A stretch of 64,000 bases of DNA, taken from assembly GCF_000002235.5 (NCBI RefSeq), contig NW_022145611.1, forward strand, positions 21,427,298-21,491,297. Direction: 5' to 3'. Positions 43,700 through 55,395 of the stretch are shown here, in pieces. The translations under genes were made by a program, and so were the position numbers. The number at the start of each line of letters is the position of its first letter. Within the stretch, counting starts at the first letter, position 1. The notes under the pieces were generated by a model. It saw only the letters and a list, made by a program, of their open reading frames with translations, made no database searches and had not been told where the DNA came from. Origin of the DNA: Strongylocentrotus purpuratus. Lineage: Eukaryota; Echinodermata; Echinoidea; Camarodonta; Strongylocentrotidae.

Positions 43700-44250
43700 G
43701 ATAGCGAATATGATAAAATGTGGCCACAGGGTTGCCTGAACCTCCCTCTGTAATTTAAAGAAAATAGTCATAAATATACCTCCATTTATTATTTTTTGTT
43801 TAATTATTTCATGTAAAACTAAGGAAATCAACAAATTTAATATAAAGTTCCAAGATATTTCATTTATTTTGAAAAAGGGTCTAGTTTTACGTGTTATTTC
43901 AAAAGAAGATTGATAAATGATTGATAAATGGAAGCGCCAACTGCCAACATGGCACTTGCGATTGCATGCGTGGAAAAAGAAGGGGGCGCGGTGTAAGAAA
44001 TGTTTTGGTCTGACTCTGAGGATTTATTTCATGCACTGCTCTTGTATATTTTCTTCAATTTCTACCGTCGAAATTATTGTTTTTTTATGAATTGTTTAAT
44101 GGTTACTTTCTCATGTATTACGTACTACTTGTTGTTGATTATTGGTATATGATTCACAAACACTTATTATATTAAGTGCATCACTGTTATTTTTTTTAAT
44201 CTGTTTTAATTATTATATGTATTGTAAATAAAGTTTTACTTTCAAAAGTC
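43700..44250. other. Intergenic, upstream of RRBP1
   Basis: No gene recognised. A 14-codon frame starting at the ATG at 43949 and an AATAAA at 44227 are present, but nothing supports a transcript. Confidence 0.4.
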
Positions 44251-44254
44251 AAAA

Positions 44255-44296
44255 AAGTCTTCTTCTTCTTCCTCTTTTTCTTCTTCTAGGCTTCTT

Positions 44297-44327
<31 letters not shown>

Positions 44328-44425
44328 AGTTCTTCTTCTTCTTCTTTTTGTTCTTCTCCTTCTTCTTCTTCTTCTTCTTCTTCTTCTTTTTCTTCTTCTT
44401 CTTCTTCTTTTTTTCTTCTTATTCA
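44255..44425. repeat. (TTC)n microsatellite
   Basis: About 170 bp of nearly uninterrupted TTC/TTTC on the plus strand, a polypurine-polypyrimidine tract able to form triplex DNA. Long open frames across it are low-complexity artefacts. Confidence 0.95.
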
Positions 44426-45940
44426 TATTTCCCCCGGATGATTTTCCTCGTCCTCTTTCAGGCGGGGGGTGTTCGAGGCTCAATAAAAAGGGGGAGTGGA
44501 AGAAAAAGGAAAAGAAGACCCCCAAAATAAGGAGAAAAAAATAAAATAAAAAAGGAGAGAAAGATAAATTTTGAAGAAAAAAAAAGGGAATGAAAAAATT
44601 CCTTCAATTCTACTTTGATCACCCCTGCCATTTTTTGTAACTTCAAACAATGGCGTGGGTGGGGGGGGGGGGGGGGGAGGGGGCATCCGGAGGGGTGGAT
44701 CCAGCCGGCGGCAGGGGAGGGACCAAAGAGTGTGCCGAATTCGTGAGAAAATATTTAGCGTCGAAACAGCCAGCCGGTGAATAAACGGGGGGAGGGGGGG
44801 GGGGGGGGTTGTGAGTACTCATTTTTGTTTTGCCCTCGAAAATTTTAAAATCGCAACCCCCCCCCCCCCCTCCCTCTTGAGCATCATAGGGAGGGGGCCG
44901 TCTACAAATAAAGGTAAAATTAATGTGTTTTACCTCCCAGGGGAGGGGGCCCGGCCCCCTGGATCCGCCACTGGGGGGGGGGGGGGGGGGGCATGTACGC
45001 ACCCCTGATTGCACTTGAAGAAGGCGCTCGGTACTCGAGCATGAGAAAATGTTGTTGCTTAATAATAGCAGGATCTCGTTATTTCACGATCCGATCAAAA
45101 GCATACTATGACTGAATATTGTCTGTACTGGTTAAAGGAATAAACATGGGGGGGGGGGTAATTGTACATAAGAATCTAAATTTTCATCAGTTATATTATT
45201 ATATTCGTCAGGCTTTGGTTAATTAATTGCGCCCCGATTCCTTAAACTTTTCAATGGCATATTTGCCGAGGTTCCACATTGAAAGGAACTCTCTGTAACT
45301 CGGTTTGATTTTATTTAATTATAATTAAAGCTCATCAAAGTTCCAAATTTAGAACTCTATATCGATTGCAAAGCTCCCTTGAGAATTTTCCCCAATGTAA
45401 AATGCATACAAAATTGTGTTATTTATACCACACACATGCAAACAAATTAAAGGAAAGGAATTTTGAACAATTTGGCCTACTTTGATGGGCGTGAGGGGAT
45501 AGCAGGGGCGAATCCCGGATTTTCAAAAAAGTGGCAGTGCAAAGCTCGAATCCTATACGGCGTGCATGGGAGCCATTTTTTAACCTGAAGGTGCTCTACG
45601 GTACATTCTTCACCATTTCTGCTTCTTCTTTTTTTCCGTAAGGCAGCAAAAACAGAAATGATAGAAATACATAAGTGATAACTAAATGTACATAAAAATA
45701 TATCGACATGTAAAATTACACATAGCATGAGCACTAAGAAAGGGTAAAAGGAGACAAAGGATGACAAAGGAAAAAGGACAGTAGATCGAGGCAGGGGCGT
45801 CGCTATACCTTTTTCAGGGGGGTGTAGAGGCCACCGATTACCAACAAAACTAGCCATCAAGTATACCGACAAATAATCCCAATGTCTACAAATCTAACCC
45901 TATAAACCCGGGGCCAGGAGCAATTTTTTTTGTCAGTTTC
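44426..45940. other. Intergenic, G/C-run and transposon-end debris
   Basis: Many G or C runs of 10-18 bp. Several lone hAT-like ends of the type GGATCCGCCACTG (near 44964) or CAGGGGCGTCGCTA (near 45793), but no complete element delimited. Confidence 0.45.
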
Positions 45941-45947
45941 ACCCTTT

Positions 45948-46500
45948 CTGCGCAAAGCGCGGAAACTTTGAAATTATTTTTAAATTAAGTTATTAGAGAA
46001 AGAAGACGATTCGTTGTACCGTTCTTTACTCTTAATTCTTGTCTGAATTCAGTTTCCACCTCCCTTGCGAAGCGCGGAAGCTCTGACGTTTCATTAAAGT
46101 ATGAATTTTAATCCTTGTCTGAATTCAGTTTCCCCCCTCCCGCGCGAAGCGCGGAAGCTTTGACGTTTAGAGAAAGAAGACGATTCGTTGTACTGTTTTC
46201 GACTCTTAATCCTTGTCTGAATTCAGTTTTCCCCCTCCCTCGCGAAGCGCGGAAGCTTTGACGTTTCATTAAATTATTAGGGAAAGAAGAAGATTCGTTG
46301 TACTGTTTTCGTCTCTTAATCCATGTCTAAATTTAGTTTCCCCCTCCCGCGCAAAGCGCGGCTGCGCTGACGTTTCATTCAATTATTAGAGAAATAAGAC
46401 GATTCGTTGTACTGTTTGCGACTCTTAATCCTTGTCTGAATTCAGTCCCCCCCCCCTCCCGTGCAAAGCGCGGAAGCTTTGACGTTTCATTAAATTAGCG
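45948..46500. repeat. Minisatellite, six units of about 76-117 bp
   Basis: Each unit carries GCGAAGCGCGGAAGCTTTGA then CGTTTCATTAAATTATTAG, GAAGACGATTCGTTGTACTG and CTTAATCCTTGTCTGAATTC. The GCGmAAGCGCGG cores start near 45951, 46067, 46143, 46241, 46349 and 46461. Confidence 0.88.
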
Positions 46501-46863
46501 AAAGAAGGCGATCATTCCCCCTCTCTCTCTTACTCCCAGCCTCTTCTCTTAGGCCCTTACCACCCTCTCTCTCTCTCGTCTCTTTCACCCCGTTTCTTTG
46601 TCATTTTTTTTTTTGGGGGGGGGGGAGAGAGGGGGGCGGCCTGGGCCCTTGACCCTGGCAAACAAATTATTAAAAAAAGATGGTAACCACAGTTTCACCC
46701 TCTTTTTTTCCATAGGGGGAGGGGGTGTTGAGCAACAACAAAAAGATTGTAATTTTAGTGCTCACTACCCCCTCCCCTGTTGGTCACACACACACACAAA
46801 GTTGACACGTTATTAGCCTATATAATTATGTTGAGTTAAAATCATTTGCAAATTTCAGGCTCC

Positions 46864-46898
<35 letters not shown>

Positions 46899-47739
46899 AT
46901 TGCAAAATCATGGTTCCGCCCACTGCCTGTCAAGACATTCAGAGTAAGCCAGTCAGTTCTTGAAGAAGAAGAAGGGGGAAAACCGAGACTCCTCCTAACT
47001 GCAGTTCTTAGAAATCTGAGTGGTGGAAAGTGTTCAAAAGCAGCCAAAAATAATATATTCGTTTGCAATTCGTTTGCAATATTATTGGACACAGTACACA
47101 CTCTGATGCGAATTGTTTGCTGTGTCTTTGCCCAACAAAAATAATCATCATGGCGCCGTAATGCGTCCTAGTTTCTTATTATACACCTGTACACGCTTTA
47201 TATTTTACATAAGATACGTCGATGACTCTGAGCAAGAGTCCTCATCTGAAAGCAATTACATTTCAAAATGTTTTAGCGATGGAGGTAGAAAAAATAAATT
47301 TGGATATTATGGACATGGAGGACGAGAGAGAGGGAGAGAGAGAGGGGGGGGGGAGAGGGGGGAGAGGGGGGGGGGACAGAGTGTCAAATAATATGAGGAG
47401 TGGGGAAGGGGGGCGAGACAAGTTAGAAAGAGATACGTCAGATTGTGGTATGACTACGATGGTAGTCGAAGCAGAAAACATTGTCTATGCATGTGCGTTT
47501 GAATGTAATTGAACCTCAAAGTAGTCTGTATTACATGATTTATGACAACCCCAACCCCCTCCCCCCCCCCCCCCCCCAGGCGCGCCGGAAGCAGTTTGGG
47601 ATTGGGTGGGCAAACATTAGGGGCTCACCTTCCAGGGGCAGTGACGTAATGAGCAGAAGAAAAATCTGCATCACCACCACTCTTACACGTTACATGCAGG
47701 CCCCGCGGAAGTATTAACGATCAGGACGAGCGTAAATTG
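46501..47739. other. Intergenic, low-complexity sequence
   Basis: Contains G/C homopolymers (including about 36 C at 46864-46899), a GA-rich tract at 47320-47400 and C runs near 47560. No coding similarity. Proline- or glycine-rich frames here come from the homopolymers. Confidence 0.5.
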
Positions 47740-48721
47740 GCGTGGGGTCCAGGGCCTGAGCCCCGGCAGCTCAGGGTTTTTAGGCATTAAATAGCGGTCA
47801 GATAAGAATATTTAGATACCTTATTTGTGACACTGGCAGGTCACTCATTGGCGGAGAGTCCGGGGAGCAGAGCCCCCCCCCCCCGGAAGCTCAGGGGTTT
47901 TAGGTATTTAATTAAGGTTAGATGAGCATCCAGGGGCCCTCTTTAAGGCCATTGATGTGGTCCAGGGGGCAGAGCCCCGGAAGCTCAGAGGTTTTAATAT
48001 TCAACTACGGTCAGATGAGCATCCAGGGGCCGCCTTATAGCCCTTGGTGGGTCCAGGGAGCAGAGCCCCCGGAAGCACAGGGGTTTTAAGTATTTAATTA
48101 CGGTAAGATGAGCACCAGGGGGCCGCCTTAGGGCCCTTGGTGGGGTCCATGGGGCAGAGCCCCCGGAAGCTCAGGGGTCTTAGGTATTTAAATACGGTTG
48201 ATATGAGCATCCAGGGGCCAGCTTAAGGGCCCTTGGTGGGGTCCAGGGGCAGCGCTCAAAATACACGGGGGCGGTGGGCGATTCGCCCCCGTGAGCTACA
48301 TAATCGCCCCCGTCGGGTTGCTCACGGGGGCGATTGCAAAATTAAAAATCGCCCCCGTGGAATTATAGAATAAAGATTATCTTTTCTGTTATAACTTTAA
48401 CACAATATTGAGTTTCAATTTTCAAATGAAATGGAACTTAGATTAGCGTGCAAGATTTCTTGTTTTATGAGTAGGCCTATTATTACCGATTCAGCTCACA
48501 GTGCAGTGCCGCCGTCAGCAGTGGTTATAGGCCTACTGCGCCCTTTATAGTAGCGGTACGTGTGCACGCTGCCGCGCTATGTCTGCTGGAGCTGGAGGCG
48601 ATCGCGCAAGGGCAGAAACATGGTCATGGAGAAGTTTTTCGTTGTGAAAGCATTTACCCGCTGAAATCTGGTGATTTCAAATGACTAGCAAATAATGAAC
48701 CTCGACCAATAAATCAATATT

Positions 48722-48876
48722 AGGGACTTTTAGATTTGCACGATGGGAACGTGGACTGAAACGTGTGACCTCCTCTTAAGGCAGTGCCAGTGCTTAAAAG
48801 GACGTCACATGATTGTGACTGCCAGTGCCTTAAAAGGACGTAACACGTCCACGTCCACGCAAATCTAAAAGTCCCT
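48722..48876. mobile_element. 155-bp MITE inside hAT copy B
   Basis: The termini AGGGACTTTTAGATTTGC and GCAAATCTAAAAGTCCCT are perfect inverted repeats. The target ATT is duplicated (48719-48721, 48877-48879); copy A shows the empty site (CAATATTGAG near 40223). A 3-bp duplication fits Harbinger-type MITEs. Contains two copies of GCCAGTGC(C)TTAAAAGGAC. Confidence 0.9.
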
Positions 48877-49459
48877 ATTGAGAAGAAGAGGAAGACCAAG
48901 ATGTCGTGGAATGATATGGTAACATGGGCAGATCTACGGGGGGGGGGCGGGGTTAGGGGTTTAACACCCTCCTCCCACCCCGGCCCCCTTGGGCTACCAA
49001 GTGAAAATGTGATATTAAAGCGGGGGGATGCTGGAGAGGAGGACTACTAATCTATTTTATTTTTTCATGGGGGGGGGGGGGGAGTGAAGCGCCGTTTTAG
49101 CATGACTTTCTTTTTAACTCTTACTTTCACCTATCTCAGATAACCCTAAGTTTTTGGTTGCTGCTTTATATGTAGTTGATAATGCATGATTAAGGTAAAG
49201 AGAGAGAGAGAGAGAGAGAACCACCATCATTTTGCAATGGTTCAGGGTTCGTGTAATGTACATTTGAAACCATTTCTTAGCGTCTCAACCCTAACAAAAT
49301 GGCAAAATTATTTTTGAGGAAAAGCATTATACTGAATTAAATAAAGAATAATAGCTTTATATTGGATCATACTAATACTGATACGGGCTAAAGACAATGT
49401 GTTATTTGTATAGAGGTATTCCAAAATGACATTCTGATCATTTTGTTCTGGTATCATAA

Positions 49460-49981
49460 TGTATATACGCATAATACAACTGATCTTTATGATTTCTTAA
49501 CGTGACATAGCTTCTTTTCCCCCTGCAAACAAAAAAGAAAACAAGGTTATTTAATAAAAGGATCATGCGACAAATAATCATTGTAATTCAAATTGATGCA
49601 AGGATTTTTTTTGAATAAGCAATGCTTTTCACCAGAATCTTCTTTGTAAAAACAACTTTTACAAATCTCAGCCATGCAAATCTGCCACTGTGTTGTAAGA
49701 TCACTTTCAGATTAGGAGAAGTGTATTCTTTAATGAGTATTTTACATTGAATGGAACGTCTCAACTCATAGCATGGCTGAGATTTGTAAAATTTGTTTTT
49801 ACAAAGAAGATTCGGGTGAATAGCAGTGCTTATTCAAACAAATATTCGCATCAATTTGAATCACAATCATTATTTGTCACCTAATCCCTTTTAATGACCT
49901 TGTTTTCTTTCTCGTTTGCAAGGGGAGAAGAAGATATGTCACGTTAAAGACATAAAGATCAGTGTTGTATGCGTATATATT
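49460..49981. mobile_element. Palindromic (foldback-like) element inside hAT copy B
   Basis: TATATACGCATAATACAACT then GATCTTTATG and AACGTGACATA on the left are mirrored on the right. Arms of about 200 bp, around 85-90% paired, meet around a loop near 49680-49770. ATCTCAGCCATGC and GCATGGCTGAGAT mark the inner ends. No clear target duplication. Confidence 0.78.
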
Positions 49982-50430
49982 ATATACACAGGCCAGTAAC
50001 AGCTATGTAGCTTGTAAATTTGTAAGAGGGAAAATGCTGATTGAAATGATAATGATGAAATAGCAAATAATTGAGGAGTATCATAGGTACCAATTCAATG
50101 GATATTTGTATAAAAAAAGAGCCCCCGTCAGTACTAAAAAAGCCCCCGTGAGAAGGCTCACTGGGGCTCTTTTTTTTGGGGGGGGGGGAAAGAGCCCCCG
50201 TGGACAAAAAATTAATTTGAGCCCTGTCCAGGGGGCAGAGCCCCCTGAAGCTCGGAGGTTTAAGGTTTTTATTTACGGTCAGATTAGCATCCAGGGGACC
50301 GCCTTAGGGCCCTTGGTGGGGTCCGCGGGCGGAGCCCCGTAAGCAATGGGGTTTTAGGCATTTAATTGAGGTCAGATGAGCATAGTTTGATACCTCATTT
50401 GTGACATTGGCAGGTCACTTATTTTTTGTT

Positions 50431-51489
50431 CTCTCTCTCTTTCTTTCTTTTTCTCTGTAACATACTTTTTCAAAAAGTGAGGGGGGCTCGAGCCCTCGAG
50501 CCTAGCCGTTCTGCAGACCCTGACATAAAGGCTTCTAAATAAGCATATTTTCGCCCGACTGTAAATTTGGGAATTTCTAATTTTCTAACAAACGCATAAA
50601 AAGGTATGACTTACAAAAAAAATCGAGAAAAAATACCGAAAAATCATGTCATTTCAGCAACATTTTGTAAATCACTGGTATCGAATAAAAAATAACCCCC
50701 CCATCAGTACGCCAGCGTTCAGGGGCTCATGTCTTCTCAACCCAAAAATCAGACACGCTTTCCCATTCTCTCTCTATATTTCCACGATATGCGCGTATCG
50801 CTATTATAAACACCTCAATAATAGGTGGCATGCGTAATGTTTAGGAAATTTAATTACTGTTAACTTTCCTTTTCTTTGAATGGAATTTTATTCAGGTTTT
50901 TATTATTGTTATGTACTATTATGTTAAAAATACAAACCATCTTCACTCCTTTACTGCTTTTTTTTTTTTTTTTGGAGGGGGGGGGGGGGTTGGGGGCGTT
51001 TGGGGGGGGGGGCAAAAATGTGTTTTGCCCCCCCCCCCCCCGAACAGTAAACATTCAAGAAAGAAGGAAAGATTAAGTGATGAGAGAAAAAAAGAGAAAG
51101 CGAGTTAGAAAGAGAGAGAGAGAGAGAAAGAAAGAGAGACTGAGGGGAAGAGAGAAAAAGAGAGTGGTAGAGAGGAGGGAAATGAAAGTACAAGGAAGGT
51201 GCATGAGATTACGACTATAATAAACGTGCTATGAAAATCATAATTGTCCTAATAATTCATGACAGCACAACTGTAGATATCACCTTTTCGCTCTTTAATT
51301 GTTTTGTTATTCATATAAACCTTGAAAAGAGTAAAAGATTTACGCGTATAGTTGCTACACATGCAGCCTGATGTTTTCTAATTACTAAGAAAGTTCTCTC
51401 TAGAATCTCTCTCTCTCTAGGCTCTCCCTCTCTGTCTATCACTCGAACTCTAACATTCTATCCCTATTTTTTCCTTCCAACCATCTACT

Positions 51490-51545
<56 letters not shown>

Positions 51546-53200
51546 TCTTTCACCCATGCACCTACTCAATCACTCTGTCTCTGTCTCTCTCTCTATCCCC
51601 TATGCTAACAAAATATAGCTACATATATTTTGAAATGTAATTTATTTGCTTTCATAATTATGGCGGCGTCCTTGTATAAGCTGTAGCTGAGAATCATCAA
51701 TGTATGCATAAACATACATGTAGATTAGATCATGCATAAAGGTGGACGATATACGCATAGAACTGGAAAATACGTATTTTCCATCCAGTTCTGTGACAAT
51801 ACGGCGCCTTACATCAGGGCGTGTCCAACTGAATCTGAGTTTAGCCGATCTATGTGTAAATGATTGGCTCTGTTGTTACCTATGGAAAAAGTGATCACTG
51901 ATTTGGGCTATTTTTGAACACTTTCCACCACTCGAATTTCTTAGGACTTTTTACAGTAAAATTTAATGTTTTTAATTTTGTATGATACAATATATCTATT
52001 GCAATTTGTATAAATATCCGTAATAATTATGACTGTACAAATCATTTTCTGTTATTTCGGTCTGTACGTACGTTAACCCCCCCCCCCGAAAATTATTCGG
52101 CATGCTATTGAAGGGGGGGGGGGATTTTTTTTTAACAGGAAAGAAAATGTATTTTTAGGCTTATGTAGGGGGATTTCTGAACTGCTAACTCATTTTTTCT
52201 TACCGTATCTCCCATTTCATCACTGCAGTTTTCTTATAATTATAGAGGGAGAGTACCTTCCCCGAGTCAAGCCAAAAAATATATAGGTTTCAAGATACAA
52301 TAATTTCTTTCACTGAACTGAGGGAAGACGTAATAATGCACAAGTAGGGGCGGTTATCCTTTGGGGACTTATGAACATTTAAAACCAGAAATAACCACTA
52401 CCGCCTTGTTCACAAACTTATTATCTTCCCCTTGCCTCGGTCGGGTATACCGTATTACAAAATATATCAATTCACAACGCTAAATGTAATATACTCTGCA
52501 TCTCGTTGGACATTGTTCCTCTTATCATTTTCAACATGTACCGCAGTTAATTAAATGACTATTAATTTTATTTACAATCAAACCTATATTGGTAGGCCAC
52601 GGCTTTGTGTTCAGCGTTTCTTTGTATAATCGTCATGGTGGAATGCCCTGTTCTAATTCTCAGCTCAATATCGTGGTTTCTGAATGGGCGCCCTCTATAT
52701 ATGTTGACACTTACAACTATATACAACACTCGAATCATTCCCGCGAAGTACATTTTCTACCAAGAAAACTATAGTGCAAGTAGATGAACAATGATTCAAT
52801 AATATCCATCCCTCTTACGAAAATGAATAAGAAACCCAATTTTAAGATCAAAATGAAGATATGTGTCACTTCAAGTAACAGATATATGAATGTGTAATAA
52901 TTATGAAGGTGTAATATATTTCTCATTTGCAATATAGTCGAACGTTGCGTGCATGCGTTTGCATTCACGATCGCGCTGCGCTAAACTGGTTTTGACCGGT
53001 TTTTATTCGCCAAAAATTTCCATCACTCGAGACGCTGAATCTATCGGAAAGAGACGTAAGCCGGAGATACTCTGATTTAACCTTATTTCAAATGGCTGAA
53101 AAATCCTCAATTTAGCAAATATACTACAATATTGTGATGATGAAGCTTCTTTTATGAATGCTTTAATGTGAACGTTCTGGGATATCCACGTTTGCGATCA
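50431..53200. other. Intergenic, upstream of XPO1
   Basis: Simple repeats: A/G-rich 51060-51180, (CT)n at 51487-51542, G/C runs near 50975-51045 and 52077-52130. A hairpin AGAACTGGAAAATACG/CGTATTTTCC...CCAGTTCT lies near 51759-51793. No gene recognised. Confidence 0.5.
51487..51542. repeat. (CT)n microsatellite
   Basis: About 28 uninterrupted CT units, with further CT-rich sequence on both sides. Confidence 0.95.
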
Positions 53201-53270
53201 TTTACTGAGCAGATACATTTTCACGTGGGTTTTGTATTCGTCCTCGGCAAACGGCAGCGAAGAGCCATCC
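53200..53270 (+). promoter_or_regulatory. XPO1: Probable XPO1 5' UTR exon end and proximal promoter
   Basis: AGAGCCATCC then GTAAGTAG at 53271 is a strong donor in a locally CpG-rich stretch. An E-box CACGTG lies at 53222-53227. The coding exon 2.1 kb downstream starts with an acceptor, so a non-coding exon upstream is needed. The start site is not determined. Confidence 0.45.
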
Positions 53271-55395
53271 GTAAGTAGTAGGCGTCATTCTCATTGGTCC
53301 AGCCAGGCTAGCAGCGCAAGATATGAGCACTATAGATTGAGTGAACATAAAAACGCAGGTTCGGCCAGCTGTTGTGCTGGTTTGGTCTGCCTGGCCTGGC
53401 CTGCGCTGCCCTGGAGCTGGAGCGGGGCTAGGATCTAGCTAGGAGTCCTACTCCGAGAGAAGCGTGCCGAAGTCTAGCACAATAAAACCTTTTTTAAAGA
53501 TAGTTCTTACATTAAACTATCTTTTTGTAGATGTAAAGTTCGAAAGTGATGGTCTAAATCTAAATCAACTTGTAAATTTCAAGGCTGAACAGGATGACTT
53601 AGAAACTTGTACTTAGTCTAACTTGGTCACTGATTTGGAAATCGACTCCAAATCATGTCCAACTTGTTTTGTAAGGCCAATGGAAAGCGCCAGAGTCCAG
53701 GCCAGGCACATTATTAGCATTAGAAAAGTGTAGTTATAATGTTAATTTCAAGTAAAATGTTAGGTGCGCAGGCAGATCAACTTGACTTGATTGCTTGATC
53801 TACCAAAAAAAAGTTGCTTAATTAACCAATTTACTAACTTAGCAATAACAATACATCATGTTTTGTTTGATTTATTTCTATCAAACTACAAAGACAAAGT
53901 AGTCTCTAGATCTAGGCCTAGACCATAGTTTTACCCACTTTGTGTGATGATGCTTAACATTTTTAAGAACAAAAACAAAGCCATCACTAATTTGGACAAA
54001 ATATATGCACCAACTAGCACTAAATAATATTAATCATCGTCTAAGTATTTGTCCTTTGATTAATTACCGGTATTGTCTAACAACCTGAACATAATAAATA
54101 TACAGGTTAAAAGCTTTGTGAAAAATTGCATGTAATTTTCTTTAAAATGTCTGCATGGATACAAAACCTGTCCGGACACACATCGTCTTGGTTTACCAAA
54201 GATCTACCAACCATTCACTGATGCACGCATGATACTGGTAATTTGGCGGTATTGGCAATGGCGAGAATTGCATAATACACATTTCTTTATTATTCACCAA
54301 TCCGATACATACCGGTATATTCTAGACTCTTATCTACTAGACTATCTGCTTTATACGTTTCAATTTTCTATAAATTAATAATTTTGAATGTTTGATGTTT
54401 ATTGTTTAAACTTTTAAGTTAATTCTTTTATGTAAACCCATCACATTATTGTTGACCCAATATTATTAGTCTTTGGACTACTAGTACTATCATGTATCAT
54501 ATTAAAATGTTTATTTTACTTATTGATAAACTTGATTTCAATTGGATTGAATTGAATGAAATTATAATCAAGACTGTATGTCTGTCTATATTTTTTTCCT
54601 CCATTTTTGCAACAACTACTGTACCTTGACATTATGAGTTAGATGGGCATTGGTGGTTTGGGACACTGACCAATTTGAGAGACTGTACCTCATATTTGAG
54701 ATTGCATCCAAATAAAAAAATACAATATAAGAAAAAAATCTATATTTCCCCAGTTCACTTACTAAAAGTAATACTATACTTACATCACATGTAAATTTGG
54801 TGTTTCTCTAGTCTTTACTCCTTTTTTTTTGCATGAATATGTATCTCTATAAATTGTAAATAAGGATGAACATTTTGTGTTGCATGTTTCATTTTGTGAA
54901 AAGGGGACACTTTTTTTTTTTTGGGGGGGGGGGGTCCACAAAAAAAACACGACTCAGCCAGCTGCTGAATAAGCGGGGGGGGGGGGGGGGGGGGGGGGGG
55001 GAGAGAAGGGGACATTTTTTTTTTTTTTTTTGTCTCGAAATTTGAAAATTTGACATTTAGCACCCGTTGGGGGGTGGGGGGGGGGGGGTAAGGTCACCTT
55101 ATTTAGGTCAGCTATTGGCATAAATTTTTTAATTTTAATTTTTTAATTCAAAGGGGGGGGGGGGTTGCTCGAAAATACACTCATAAAAATAATGAAGGAG
55201 GGGGGGGTTTAACCCCCCCCCCCCCCCCCTGCGTACCCGTCTGGTCAGAATATCCCGTTTTTCAAATCAAAGAGATGTGTCTTCACTCTTCAGTGCTTTT
55301 TAGAGGGATTCCATGGTAAAAGCTGCCTGGAGCATGGAAGGCCATTCCAAACCTTTGTGGCAGTTAATTTGAATTTTTTCCCCCTCTTTTTCCAG
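53271..55395 (+). other. XPO1 first intron
   Basis: AT-rich. Long G runs at 54922-54933, 54976-55000 and 55070-55088, and a C run near 55216. No exon or coding similarity seen. Confidence 0.45.

Larger units (their letters stand above)
48250..50226 (-). mobile_element. hAT-type non-autonomous transposon, copy B (1.98 kb), with two insertions
   Basis: 8-bp target duplication TCCAGGGG (48242-48249, 50227-50234). Termini CAGCGCTCAAAATAC and AATTTGAGCCCTG. Opposite orientation to copy A, with the same GGGGGCGATT and GGGGGCTCTT hairpin arrays at the ends. It carries a 155-bp MITE (48722-48876) and a palindromic element (49460-49981), which explain most of its extra length. Its middle (49020-49450) does not align with copy A by eye. 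Confidence 0.88.
47740..50430. repeat. GGGGCAGAGCCCC minisatellite, split by hAT copy B
   Basis: Units of about 90-115 bp (GGGGTCCAGGGGGCAGAGCC, CGGAAGCTCAGGGGTTTTAG, GTCAGATGAGCATCCAGGGG, CTTAGGGCCCTTGGTGG) run from 47740 to 48249. The array resumes at 50227 after the insertion. The outermost units on both sides share ATACCT(T/C)ATTTGTGACA and TTGGCAGGTCACT. About seven units in total. Confidence 0.88.

Noticed and set aside
43949-43990. Short frame MALAIACVEKEGGAV in the intergenic region
   Set aside because: It ends after 14 codons. A donor-like GTGTAAG overlaps its stop but no partner exon was found.
44325-45014. Arg/Lys-, Phe- or Pro-rich open frames
   Set aside because: Translations of (TTC)n and G/C runs in every frame. 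No start context, splice structure or family similarity.
52568-52787. Overlapping open frames on both strands upstream of XPO1
   Set aside because: About 60 codons each, mutually overlapping, no recognisable domain or splice signals. Chance frames.
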